From Brachyhypopomus gauderio (taxonomy: Eukaryota > Chordata > Actinopteri > Gymnotiformes > Hypopomidae), in assembly GCF_052324685.1 (NCBI RefSeq), contig NC_135212.1:20630048-20694047 (forward strand): a DNA stretch of 64,000 bases, given 5' to 3'. Of the stretch, positions 1 to 19,850 are shown in pieces (position 1 is the first letter of the stretch; the number at the start of each line of letters is the position of its first letter). The position numbers and the translations under genes were made by a program. The notes beneath the pieces are model-generated. The model had not been told where the DNA came from. It ran no database searches and was given only the letters and a program-made list of their open reading frames with translations.

Positions 1-219
1 CTGGGAAATTTCACATGCTAGTTTTGTCATGGTCCCTTTGACATAGGTTTAAAAAAAACCTGCTTCATTTCCAGGAGGACCTTCAGGAGGCTTTCTCTCC
101 ACGACCCCTCATTCTTCTCGTTATTAGAGCTATTACTTACATACGTGTTTAGAGAAGGAAGGGGAGTGTTGCTGATGAAATAATGCTGGCCCTTTCTCCA
201 GATATAACACTCGCGCTGA

Positions 220-6953
<6,734 letters not shown>

Positions 6954-7204
6954 CACGTTGCTAAAAAAAGATTTCACGAGATGTACAAAGTGTCGTATAA
7001 ATTCTGTAAAAAAAAGTGTAAATGTTGTATATACATGTAAATGTTATTTACTTTTTGTGTTAGCCTGTGCTAACAGAAAGGTCAAAGCATGAAAATATGA
7101 ATTTGAAATGCTTGTCTTAAAATGTGAAAATGGTCTTTACATTAGAGTCTTTTTCCACAAACACCTTATTCTTAAATTGTGTCATGTCAGATTAATGATC
7201 CTTC

Positions 7205-7210
7205 AATAAA
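7205..7210 (+). terminator. depdc7: depdc7 poly(A) signal
   Basis: Canonical AATAAA 252 nt after the depdc7 stop codon. It is followed by a T/GT-containing stretch (TGTTCTTGCGTATCTTGT at about 7233-7250) that suits a downstream element. The hAT MITE at 7264 begins just beyond it. Confidence 0.75.
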
Positions 7211-7263
7211 TTAGCACCCTACATTAGAATAGTGTTCTTGCGTATCTTGTAGTCTGTCCTCTG

Positions 7264-7494
7264 CAGGGCCGGCGCCACGGGGGGGCGAATGGGGGCGTCG
7301 CCCCCTCAGGCAAGGTGTCCCGCCCCCTCAATGTAAAAAATAAGACCCATTTATTTTACAACAATCGCTACATGGTTTCCCCTCGGCTGCTCGACAATCG
7401 TTACACGCACCCCCCTCCCCGCTCAACAACTTATGTTCGCCCCCCCGAAATTTTCTGACGCCCCCTCAATGTATATGTTCTGGCGCCGGCCCTG
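7264..7494. mobile_element. Short hAT-like MITE (231 bp)
   Basis: Terminal repeats CAGGGCCGGCGCCA and TGGCGCCGGCCCTG are perfectly inverted, 14 bp. The 8-bp target duplication GTCCTCTG lies at 7256-7263 and 7495-7502. The interior is GC/C-rich with no coding potential. It lies just downstream of the depdc7 poly(A) signal. Confidence 0.92.
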
Positions 7495-7502
7495 GTCCTC
7501 TG

Positions 7503-9156
7503 TTTAAGCAGTATACACCAGATGTAATGTATATTCACCTTATTTTCCTACGCCACTTGTGCACTTGATGGGCGTGAAGGTTTTTCAGCAATCATACCCA
7601 GTCAGAGGTTTCACCTCAACCGTAAAACCCCCCAAAATCTAGTTAACCCAAAAACAGGTAACCTTAAGGCAGAAACCATGGCAAAAGTTTTAACCGCTAC
7701 AGGCCATGTAGTAGATATACTCCGTTACACCTGAGTGATGTTTGGAAAACATCTCCAGACCCATGAGAACATGAAATCCAAGTAGATGGTCCAGACGTTA
7801 CATCACAGAAGATCCCTAAAGAAACGGCAACAAATCCAGCCCTTGGCAGACGAGTTCAAAATGCACCAGAGACACATCGACTCCAGCCAGGCAAGAAGCC
7901 ATCTGCTAGTTCAGAAAGGGTCAGAAGTTCTGCGTATCCTGCCACAGATGAACATACTCATTGTTGGCTTATAACGCATTTGGAATGTGAATATTTGAAT
8001 ATAAGAACGGCCTGAGGCAATTCTCCTGTGTTTTAGAAATTAGACGTCACATCGTATATGCCGATGTTTTCAGTGTGCTGAACAGCCCTGGATTAGATTA
8101 TATTAATATGTATAATATTGGAAATACTCAACAGCTTATGTATATCAGCAAATGTTTGACCACACGCAATAAAAAAGTATAAGTATTCAACTTAAATTAA
8201 TTTTTACAGCTTCATCCCAAACCTCAGTAATGGAACTTGTTGAAGAACTTCCGAAATGGGTCAGGCCACACAATATCCAGAAGATACTTCAACAGGAACC
8301 TACATATTAACATACTAATCCCATTCTCTGAGGTTTTAGGCATGAAGTGGCCTAATAACAGATTTGCGGCAGTGATTGACATTTTCTAGGGCTTGCAGGG
8401 TCTGTGGGCCAAATGTGGACCATGACACCCTACACACAGCGTGTGGTGTGTGTACCTCATCTGAAGGAGCTGAATTAGCTGTTCACTTACCTGAACATGC
8501 AGTTCAGACTGGAGCATATAGAGAGAAACACACATCTGCTACATATATACACACTACGTATTTTTTTAAACAACCAGTGTCAAATTGTGTTAGGATTTCA
8601 AACCAACATCCATCATTAACTTTCATCTCACTTTCCATGATATTAAAATGACAGATGTCTATATAACACAGACCATAAATGCTTACTGCCTCGTACACAA
8701 CAGGAGAAATTCCAGCAAACATCTATATGAAGCCGGTATAATCCAGTCAATCAGCATGCTAGCTTTATGTGTCCTGGACACCATTTTTACACACATCCAG
8801 ACAAGTTCTTAACATTCAGGGACTGCATACTATTTATATACAACACCACACACTTGGTGTTGAGAAATTAGCTGCTTCTGTCTGCTGCACATCCTAGCCA
8901 AGGGACATTAAACACACGAAGGGATACACAAAGACCTGCAAGGTGCTGGATGCTGTACAGCTCCACAGCGCATCCTAGTGGTGAACAGAAATTAACACTA
9001 AAGGTTGAAGAGAACACCAGGCAGCCATGTCAGTACAATTTGTAAACACAGGACAGAAAGTTATCCCTCCAAAAATAAGGCAAAAAACTCAGACTAATGC
9101 AATGTGAAAATAAATAAATAAAAGTAAAATGAAACCAGTGACTTTTTTTGCTTTGT
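7503..9156. other. Intergenic region between depdc7 and cstf3 3' ends
   Basis: This is AT-rich sequence with no exon-like open frame, no RNA gene and no repeat boundary that I can support. The two genes converge on it. In human TCP11L1 occupies the corresponding interval; nothing here looks like it. Confidence 0.6.
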
Positions 9157-9162
9157 TTTATT
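9157..9162 (-). terminator. cstf3: cstf3 poly(A) signal
   Basis: TTTATT on the plus strand reads AATAAA on the minus strand, about 625 nt after the cstf3 stop codon. It is the best candidate for the distal 3' end of the full-length mRNA. The 3' UTR between 9163 and 9786 contains a GT/CA repeat (about 9485-9515) and a 20-bp minisatellite. Confidence 0.6.
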
Positions 9163-9483
9163 GGAATTGAAGTGTACTTTCCATTAAACTACAAAATGAC
9201 GTTTCTGATGTTTTGATTCATTCTTCACCAAGACTACACATGGCAAGCTCCAAACTACCTGTCAAATCAACATCCAGAATAAAAACTTTGTACAATATAA
9301 GCCACTCAGTTTTAAAAATAAAACTGTAAAAAAAAAAAAAAAATCTCCAAAACACAGAACAAAATAAAAAGAATGAGGATGGAGGAGGATCTTCAGGGAG
9401 GACGATCACGAGTGAAAAGAGCCTCTCTGTGTCTGAGAAGAGGTCAATGGGAAGTGGTACATTCAGGTCCATGACCCATTTGG

Positions 9484-9484
<1 letters not shown>

Positions 9485-9514
<30 letters not shown>

Positions 9515-9515
9515 T
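9485..9515 (+). repeat. (GT)n microsatellite
   Basis: A GT-rich run (TGTGTGTGTGGGTGTGTGTG pattern) in the cstf3 3' UTR, read as CA repeats in the mRNA. Confidence 0.85.
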
Positions 9516-9667
9516 TTACATGTGAGTGTAGACGAGTGCGTATGCACTCACACTCGCAAGAACATCAGTCCTTTAAGGGAGAAGGTGAGAAGCCATCACT
9601 GGAGAGAGACACAGGGAGGGGGAACAGTTATGTTAGACGTCTGAGTGTCCGTAGTGGGCACCTGTGA

Positions 9668-9768
9668 GGCCCAGAGGGCGTGTCCATGGGCCAGAGGGTG
9701 GGCCCGTGGGCCAGAGGGCATGTCCATGGGCCAGATGGCGTGTCCATGGGCCAGAGGGCGGGTCCGTG
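9668..9768 (+). repeat. 20-bp minisatellite in cstf3 3' UTR
   Basis: Five tandem copies of a 20-bp unit close to GGGCCAGAGGGCGTGTCCAT, differing at a few positions (for example GGTGGGCCCGT, ATGGCGTGTCC). On the minus strand the array begins 18 nt after the cstf3 stop codon. The unit length is not a multiple of three and the array is outside the reading frame. Confidence 0.93.
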
Positions 9769-9786
9769 CAGCTTTGTGGCTGGGGC

Positions 9787-11484
9787 TCATCGGATCCTCT
9801 TCTGCTGCCGTGCCCGGTAGATGTCGTTGATCGGAGGTGCGATGGATCCTTTGTCCTCCTCCTCGTCTGAGTCAGCGTTGGGCCTCTTCAGGGATTTGCT
9901 AGCCACTGCGTGGTTCTCCACAGGTCCGTTGCCCTCGCCCATCGTGTCCGGACGCCCGCCGGTGATCAGCTCCACAGCAGCATCCACGGCTATAGACGAC
10001 GAAGAGGGAGAGACAGTTGGTGTGTGTACAAAAACAGGCAAAAGATCCAAAAGTTTGCGAATGTTCAGGTTTACTGTTACTGCCTGAAATTATCCAAAAA
10101 CATCAACCTTCAAATGCCTTCAACTTTCAAACAGTTTTAGGATGTTCTAGCAAAATAACTGGCAAGCTCAATCAACCAGTGTGAGGATACATTCTAGAGA
10201 CTTTTCTAGGGATGCACCGAAATGAAAATTCTTAGCCGAAACCGAAAACCGAAAATGAAGAAACCAAGGCCGAAAGCCGAAAACCGAAACACCGAAATAC
10301 ATTATGCCAATTATTAGTAACATTGGATTTATGGCTAACCTCACTAAAATCAAAGCATTGCTATTCAAAGAATAAATCAACTACAAAATTTGATTTGAAA
10401 ATATGTATTTAGCACTGACATTACAGTAATGCATATTATAAAATAAAATTAGTGGTGGGCCGTTAACGGCGATAACGCTGACAATGGCCGACCACTAATT
10501 AAATTGAACTCGCTTCCAGACCGTTTTTATCTGAGAGGATAAATATATGTATTTTATACGAGTTAAATTTAATTATAACTGACTGACCTGAAAGATAAAT
10601 ATAAATTCTCTCATAAAAACGTGACGTGAGTTGCAACAACATTAAACAGCTCAGGTAAACACGCTTCTGAGAAATGTCGTCTGCTCGGCAAAACATAACG
10701 GGGCTCAATGTGCTCTATTAGCCTACGAAATCCCGCATCCTCTACGACAGAGAACGGCTGATCGTAAGGCAGCGAGTTCCATAATTTTTGGTGTAATGTC
10801 CTTTGCCTTGGCGCCATCACTGGAAAACTTTTTTGCTAGCTTTATCCAAATAAACACGTGCAGGCGATTTTTGCTTGCGTCATCACAATACATTGTTTCG
10901 GCCGTGTTGTTTCGGTGATGAAAGTATTTCGGCCGAAAACCGAAAATGCAAATTTAAGCCATTTCGGCCGAAAATTTTCGGTGGCCGAATTTTCGGTGCA
11001 TCCCTAGACTTTTCAGTGATCAAACAGGTTCACAACACCAACTGTTTGTGATTTCACACTCATGACCAGACTGAGGTACGTACTCTCTGGCAGAGTGCAT
11101 CTCCGGAACGTCTCCATCAGCTCATCCACCTGTACAAATGGACCCTACATCGGGGACAGGAAAGAAATACACAATCACAGATTTCATACTGTACCTATAC
11201 TGGGGGAATTGTGTAATCGGTTGATTAATTGGCTAAGTAAACCAGTGACCTGATCAGTGTTGTGAAGTGGTGTACATGGGCTGAGAAACATGGCCATCAT
11301 CAGGATTTTAAGGGTTTACACACTGGTTCATGTCACCACAACACTCTAAAAGGGTGGAGCTGAACTACGCGGTGTAGCACTGACCGTGAAACAGGTGGGA
11401 GGAGGTAACAGCTTCATGAGAACAACAGCAGTGGGGGGAACAGGAAACACCCCCCCTGGGACAGGGTGGAGGCCAGGCGCTGTA

Positions 11485-11521
<37 letters not shown>

Positions 11522-14500
11522 TAACGATGAGATGCATCCCTTAGCCCCTCAGACTGTATAGACAGGTAAGCTCTGTCAACACTTTGCAGGATGTTCCCTG
11601 GTGGAAATATTAATTGAATTTGTTGCAAGATTTTCTCTATTTCTTGGATCATCTAATGTCTTTCACGCATCATGAAAAAGTACAACCACCCACGGTCTGG
11701 CGCTAACAGAAAGCAAAGCACTGAATCCTATCATGCTGCTTTTCTCACAGCTGTCCCTTCCACTGGGACTACAAATATCACCAAGTATCTCTGCCTCTTA
11801 ACAGCCTGCCCAAGCCATATGCCCTCTCACCCCCCCCGTTATGGTCTCGGAGAGTGGCTTTCATGTTCCTGTGGGAGCCCTGCCATTTTTGACCCATAAA
11901 GACTGAAAGGAGGTTAGTCCTACCTACTTCTCAGGACTACGTTCCTCACAGTCTCGCTGAGATAAAGTCACCTAAACTGACTTATCAGTGATGTTCAGCT
12001 ACTACAGGAACAGTTCTCTGGGAGATGCATGTTAACACATATCAATGAACATCCTGCATTTTGAATGAATATCACCTAGACCTCTAATGCGCTATGTGGG
12101 TAAAATGTGCTGTATGACGCAAATCACGCACATATTTATTAAATATACCCATTACATATCATTACATATCACATATCAAAACCTGAACATGTGGCTACCA
12201 TTAACTAGTATGTATTCACAACACAGTTCTTTGAATTCCAGTTCTGAAAAGTTCAATTATTAACCTGTGAGACCAGTAGAGAGAAAAAAAAACAACCTCC
12301 GCCCCATATCTGTCTTGTTGTGTATCAGTACAGGCCGTGGGAATGAGCAGGAAACGCTGCGCAGTAACTCGGGTCACCTGAACCTGGTCTGCACTGCTCT
12401 GACTCATGAGGACCTGTGGTGTGCTAACACGCTACGCAGGGGGTGGGGTGTGGAGACGCTCACGCGCGAGGTGCCGCGGCTGGAAGGGGATCATCTGGTT
12501 GGTGTCGGGTTTGGGGTACTCCGGCTTCCTGTCGACCTCGTCCTTCAGCGCTGGGGTCGAGGGGGCGACCACGGCCTCGGGGATCAGCGTGGCGTATTTG
12601 GCGCGGGACACGTCCTGGCGGTGGACAGAACAGAGGCGTGTGTCGATGTACTGGACCACTCTGTGTGGGGCACGCTTTAGTTAAGGTGGGACGAGAGACG
12701 GCGTACACGTACCTTGTATCCGAGGGCTTTGAGCTCGCTGGTGGAGCAGGGATACAGGTCCATGAACTTGTACCTGTCTACCAGCAGGGCCGTCTCCTTG
12801 CCCTCATACTCGTCCTTAAAAGCCATGAAACGCCTCCGTTCCACCTTTAGAATACTGGCCAAGTCACCGATGTTGCTCTCAAATGCCAGGAAGCGGGCCC
12901 AGATCTCCCTGTCACACACACACACCAATTACAGGCTCAATAGCAACCACAGACCCTCAGGTCACCTAAGCAGTAGTTCTTAAGAGTGCAGGCCTCCCTT
13001 TTTCTTTAACATTTACATTTACATTTATGGCATTTAGCAGACGCTCTTATCCAGAGCGACTTACAAAAGTGCTATGTAGTTGCTTGGAATCTCCAAGGTA
13101 GAATAGATAGTCCTGAACACAAGGTACTCTAAGCTGGAAAAACCACTAGACGAAAGTCAAATGTAGGCATTCATCACAACACAGGTAAACAAATGTAACT
13201 CACTAACCCGGACTTTTCGGGTGAAAGACTTCCAGAAGTCAGAACCCTCTCAAAAAGCACTCTCGTGTTGTTGTCCTCTGTGCAAAGAAACAGGGATATC
13301 AATGGAACAGCATCAGTGATTCATATCATCCTTTAAAACTTTTTTTAGGCCACAGCAGAAATATGAAATAAGTGCTCAGTAAACCAAACAGCCATTGAGT
13401 GTGTTTACTGCATGGCAAACAGCCAGCCTCCCAACTCTCTGTTCTGAAAGAGTTATAATGACCCTCATTCGGAGTGACTAAGCAGGCTATCAGAGATAGT
13501 AAGAGTCACGCAAGGACAGGCAAACAATAACACACGCTGAGGTTCAGAAAAATACAAATCCCTCATGAAGGGGATTTAACACCTAAACACTGGCTCAGAG
13601 GCCCAATTCTGCAGTGGAAGTGAATGCAGACAATAAATGCCAGACCTTATCTTGTGATTCATCTATTACACATTTAAACTGACATTTATTACACCCAACA
13701 AAGGACATATAACTGATTCCAGGAAAATGAGTAGCTAATGTATGTGGAAGATGTGACATGTGGCGATGGACATTTCAGAGGAAATGGCAGAGTTCTTCCT
13801 CTAAAGGAACCAGAAAGACTTTGGGAAAAACAAATTTGACGATCTCTGGCAAATTGAAAGTGTAGAGAAAGATCTATGAACGTAATCTTGTCTGTGACAT
13901 TTTTATTTTACCTGTGTTACAAGCTGGCTTACTTTAAAAGAAAAAAGCTAAATAATTTACCATATGTAATATTTTGCTGTAATAGATTTTACAGTTACTT
14001 TGGCCAAAGCAACATAAATTAGAACCACCTCCAATTCTATAAACAGGCATTTGTAAAAGGAGAGAACCATACCATTCAGATGAGAGAGATAATCAATATA
14101 TGCCAGGATGTATTCAGGGATATCACCATACTTCTTCAGACCGAGCTCAAAGATCTTAAAAGCCACAGATTTGTCCTGATGAAGAAAGATTGAGAGCGGG
14201 ATTCGATCAGCATTCTGTCTGCTACAGCAGGAGCTTTACAGAGGACCTATAATCACAGGACTACATATAGATTGTACAAATGTATTCATGCAATGCAGAT
14301 GTTGGCAAGTAATACAGAGTGGTCCAGACTGAGGCTTGAGAAAAAAGACTTTTGCTTGTAATGTATTTAGGCATTAACAAAAATAATCATTAACTACATT
14401 ATTTAAGAAAAGATTATTGATCATTATAAGTCAAATACAGTAACTAAGCAGTAAGTGACATGACATGCTTAGCTCTGAGTACTATAATGTAAGATTTAGT

Positions 14501-17500
14501 TCAACACTAGTTAATCATCATGTATGACTCACTACCCCCTCTGCTCCCCATCACCTAGGCAACCGAGCACCCTTTAGCCAGTGAGGTGTCAGAACTAGTC
14601 CTGCGTGCTTCAGAGGCCAACAACATGAAATAACACCACCCTGGCACAGCCCTACGGCAACATTTCAAATACCTGGTTAACTCAGCCAGCACCTGCTGTC
14701 CCACGCAGGACACAGGCCTGCTGCGTCCCTTGAAGTTTTACCATAAGTGTCATCATCAAGCCTCGATGTTCTATGGAGATTAAGAGCTATTTGTGGGTTG
14801 GCCTTAAGTGTAGCTCCACCCCACGGGGGGGAGTTACCTTGCTGCAATAGTACTCCATGAGAGCAGCCGTGACGTAAACGTGGTGCCGCGTTCGAACGTC
14901 CTCCCTGGCCTTTTTGAAGATGGAGCGGCCAGACTTGATGCCCTCGGCCCTCCTGGCGAACTTCATGTACTGGATGTAAACCTGAGCGGCGGGGACGAAG
15001 TGAGAGGGTGAGGGCCTGTGATAGCAGCGTACGGAAGCGCTAGCATCAACACCCCTGCACGCGGTGAGCCTCACCAAGGTGGGGTCGATGTCCTCTATGG
15101 CCAGGAGGCGGTTGTATATGCTGTGCACTTTCTCGTACTTCATACGACTCTGTAGAAGGGAAATGCGTTTGAAAGAGGTCCGCAAAGTCGGCGAGACCGA
15201 GCGGTACCGGGCGAAACCGCCACACGGGACTGGGAGCGGACGGGTGCCGGAGGCCTCTCACCTCCTCGTAGTCGGCGAAGGAGAAATACAACAGCATGTT
15301 CTTCTTCAGCAGGGTGGAGATGGCACGCTCGTAGATGTTAGCCGCCTCGTCACTGAACAGCTTGGCGTTGTTCATGTCCTAGGGGATTTACAAAATCCAC
15401 AATGAGCTTCGAGTGCTTTGAGAAATGTGTGTCGTGAGACTTTGTGGATGGAACAAACTTGGCCAAAGATCATGCAAGCTGCATCAGGGCCCATCGTGTC
15501 AACCACGACGACATCAAAATGGAATTAGAAAATGTGCCGACAACAGCAATAAACACTTGTTGAGACGTGTGACGAAAGGAAGCAGGGACGAACCCCTTTC
15601 TCTGCCAGAAGCTTGCTGGACTGCTCCAGATATTGGGCGGCCTCATACCAGACGTCGGGATGATGGCCGAGCACCAGAAGGCACTGTTCGTAGGCAAACA
15701 TCACTGTGGGAGGGATCATAGGGACAGACAAGAGCTTCAACCAATCGGATTGCCACACTTCACAAGGCACAAACCACATTTGATCTATTTTTCTAATGAT
15801 AGCAATAGCATCATCTGCAGCACATTATATCAGCACTGGTGTTTCCACTCCACCCAGTGCTTGAGGACTCTTCACATGGTCAAACACAACAGCTCGAAAA
15901 AGAGCCTGCCAACTCCTCTTTAAATTTATTACACATTAATTAGTAGGAGTATCTTAGATGTAACTTAGAGGAACACCTGCTGTTCCCATGCGGTTTATCC
16001 ATTAACTCAACTGAACTCATGAGAAGGATTGACGGTCGTTCTGGTCAAGGCTACATCACAGTTATCAGTCCTGGAACTTCCTTGTTCACAACACACCTTG
16101 CTCAACTCCTCAGCCAATTACCACGCCTTTCCCACATTAAAAGAGGTGAGGCAGAGGACAGTGCCATTCTGTACTAAAGGCCTCATCACCTCTCTTGGTG
16201 ATGAGGGTTTGGTCTTCTGTACGTAGCGGGTTGCTCTTCTCCCATTGAATGTACTTTTTCCACATCTCCACCTGCTGGGCCTCCTGTGGAGAGTTCTGTG
16301 GAGGCACGGAGGGCGCGTTGCGGTCCAAGCCCTTCATCACCGTCTCGTACTCCTACAACAAAACCCAACCAGTGGTCCAGTTTACAAGTCCAGTCACCAA
16401 AGATCACGCTCCAAATTCAAGTCGCCCTGTTACTGGGGCCCACGTCAAATCATGGATTCACAAATGGATTAACAAATTTGGTCATTTTTTCCAAAGATAT
16501 CTGCAGAACACATGCTCTTGAGTAATTGGGCACTTAGGGTGGAAAAAGAGGCAACGTGCCCTTGAGTCTACGGACGATTCAGTAATGGTGTGAGAACGGG
16601 TGGGGTTCCTACCTTGGCAACTCTCCTGGCGTTCATGTAATCTCTGCTTCGATCTTCGATCATCTTTTTGGCCAAGTGAATGTTGATGCCCTACAAAATG
16701 GGACAGGGATTTAGTGTGTAGTGTTTCTGTATACTATATAAACAAAATCCACCGAGCATCAGTCCCAAGAACCAGCAGACAGTGCTACACCAGCTGGCTG
16801 TGCGGATGTTCATCAAACTTACTCCACAAATTGACTCCAACCGGACGTGCTGGCTGGAATCACGGGCTACTGAGGACAGATATGTAGCAGGCTTAAACCT
16901 CCATCACCCTCTCACCTCCTCATATTTGCTGTAGTCTCTCCATAACTGCTCGATGTTGATCATGGGGTTGACGCAGCCCCTCTGATACACGCGACGCACG
17001 GCCGTGATACGTTGGTTCTCCGCGTACGACCCCACCGCCTCGCTGACACACACAGCACAAGTATTACATCCCGCCTCGGCAGGAGGGGAATGCAGGGGAG
17101 GTAGTGGAGTTTAGCTATTGGCATTTCTGCACCGTATACTTACACGCCTTTTAGAAAGTTGATATAGTCGACCCAGATCTGAGAGAGGAGAGATGACAGG
17201 CGCATGATTGTGACACGATTGCTGTAGCCAAAACAGCTTTTCCCAAAGCAGCTATGGCCAAAGTGGAGCAGGCCACCAATTTCAACATGTGACCTTTACC
17301 TGGTATGACATGATCTCCATTCCAATTTTATCCAAGGCAAAATCATAAGCTTGGGCCATCTTCTCCCTGATAATGCATATGGGTTTATGAACAACACATA
17401 CAGAAAACTCATTCAACTCACCGACAGATCTCAAAATCAAGGCATGTTTTATTTATTCTCTCAATTGCAAAAGGTCAAGAATCCCCCAAGAATGTAATGG

Positions 17501-19819
17501 ATCCTATATAAATGTTACGTTTTACTACACAAGTAAGACAGCCAGAAAAATACACAGAGTACATAAATCACATACTTGTAGCTGGGCAGTTTTCCTTTGG
17601 TTTCTCGGACATATGAAAGATAGCATTTCCACAGGTCAATGTGCAGAACCTTCATGAGGCATCTCTGAAATAACTGAACAAGAGATGGAAATATTATTTA
17701 GGCCTTCTTACAAGTTAAAAAAGAATTATGTAAAATAATCAGCTGCTTCAGATTGGCCCCACTTGTGATAATACTGTATATCTCCTGGATTGTGTGTGTG
17801 TGTGAGACCGAGCATGCCAAACAGAGTCATGTTATGAGGCACCCTGGGCTGAGTCAGGAGGATGACATCACCACCAACTCAGTGGTCCATCGTCTACCCC
17901 CCCCCCCCCCACACACACACACTCTGTCTGTCATGTTATCAGGGAGTAAAGCGTAGTTGTGCCTCTACAAGAAACAGCATGGCCGTCCCTCCTTGAAAAT
18001 GGTTCTGTGTAGTTGGCCTGCTCACTGGAATATGCACTCCTCGTTCTCCACAGCAGACCACCACACTAGTGAATCTGAGATGGTGCGCATTTCTAATACA
18101 GCATGCCGTATCAGTACACTGCTATACACAAGACCAGTCGTTGGAGCATCTGGGGCTTGAGAATGATGGCGGCTTACCTTTTCAACCTTGTCATAGTTTT
18201 TAGCTTTGATCTGTGGACAGATTTCAACACCACCATTATAAATTACATTTCTACTCAATTTTCAGTAAAATGAGAATAACCTATACAAGCATACAATATA
18301 AACACACTCAAAACACAAACCACCTCCCTTTAAGATCAACAATGTGAAATTCGTACAAAACCCCAAAGCCCACAAATCATAAACCCTTGGCCAGGATAAA
18401 GCTCCAGACATTCCCACTACGGCACACAGATAAAAGCATACGATAGCTATTTTTGGTTTATTTCTTGAGATGGGGGTTGAACAGGCCGGGGGGAAGGGGG
18501 GGGGGGGGGTGTTAAACTCATGACAAAAGGTTGCCATATGTTGCAGATACGTTTTTTAGAAAAAATATTTGTTAATCAAAAAAGGAAAGAATTTAAGCAA
18601 CCAATTGTTTTATATGTTCTATTTGCTCCAAATCCACTTCAAAATGTGCAGCCAGGAGCCAAAATGAACTCACATGGTGAATATTTGGTGATGGAGAGAA
18701 GGATTAGACTGCAATGTCTGCATGTCCGTATATCAATCACCTCCACACAGCAAGACAGTTCAAGAGAGCCGCAGTGTGTTCCACAAGTTAGAAAAGATTT
18801 TCTGACACAAATGTCCTAATTGGTGTTTTAATGGAGCCCCACAACATGAAGAAATATTGGACAGCAATTTACAATACAATTTCACCAGTGAGTAAATTAC
18901 ATTTATTTTTCCACGTTCACATTTTTCTGGTGTAGCACAAACCTATTGAGGTCATTTGCTTAGGCAAACAAACCAGGAGGTGTTCAAAGTAAAAAATAAA
19001 TCAAAAGGCTTCAAAAGTAAAAAAAAAAAAAAAAAAAGTTAAATGCAAATACCTTCTGCGCAATGAGTAAATATGTACCAGGAATTCCCCCATAGATCCC
19101 ATGTTAAAACAAGCAACGGTCACCAAAAACTGAAACTCCAACGTTAAGTTGATGCTTACAATAGCACAAGCAAAAATGAAACAAACCATGCAGTACATCA
19201 CTGCCACAAATATCTAAGGATCTGACATGCCAGACTTCTTCCTATGTCGGGCCAGGGGGAGAAAAGACAACACACAAGATCTCCAAGGACAATCAATACT
19301 TTTTGAGTGGCAAATCCCCCAAACATGAATATCCAAGGTGCATAAAGGTGTCATATATGCTGAAATGATGTGTCATCTTCACCCTTGTTTTAACATAACC
19401 ACTCTCGTGGGGGAGGGCACAGAGGTTTCCATAAGTTTAACAGAAGTGTGTTTCAACACTAATTCTGGGAATCACTGGTGGAATCCACAAGGTTAAGTTT
19501 TCAAAGTGATTTGTGGCATTTTTAAGCAATTGTTTTTCTTGCAAGTACAGGCCAAATACTACATAGTCCTGTTCATGGTTCAAGGCCACGGACACACAGA
19601 TAAAGCCCGAGGATACAGGAGGATGTGGTAGCCTCCAAAATGAACAAGGAACACATTATAATTAACACTACCTTATCACATGGAGAGAGGGTATAGCTGT
19701 AATATGTCAAAAGGTGAGCAGATGTATCTCTAGAATTAACACAAAACCATTGCAGTCAGTCAGTCCATAATGGTCATCTCACATCCGAAAACTCACTCAC
19801 TCACAGGGAGGAGAAAGAT

Positions 19820-19850
<31 letters not shown>

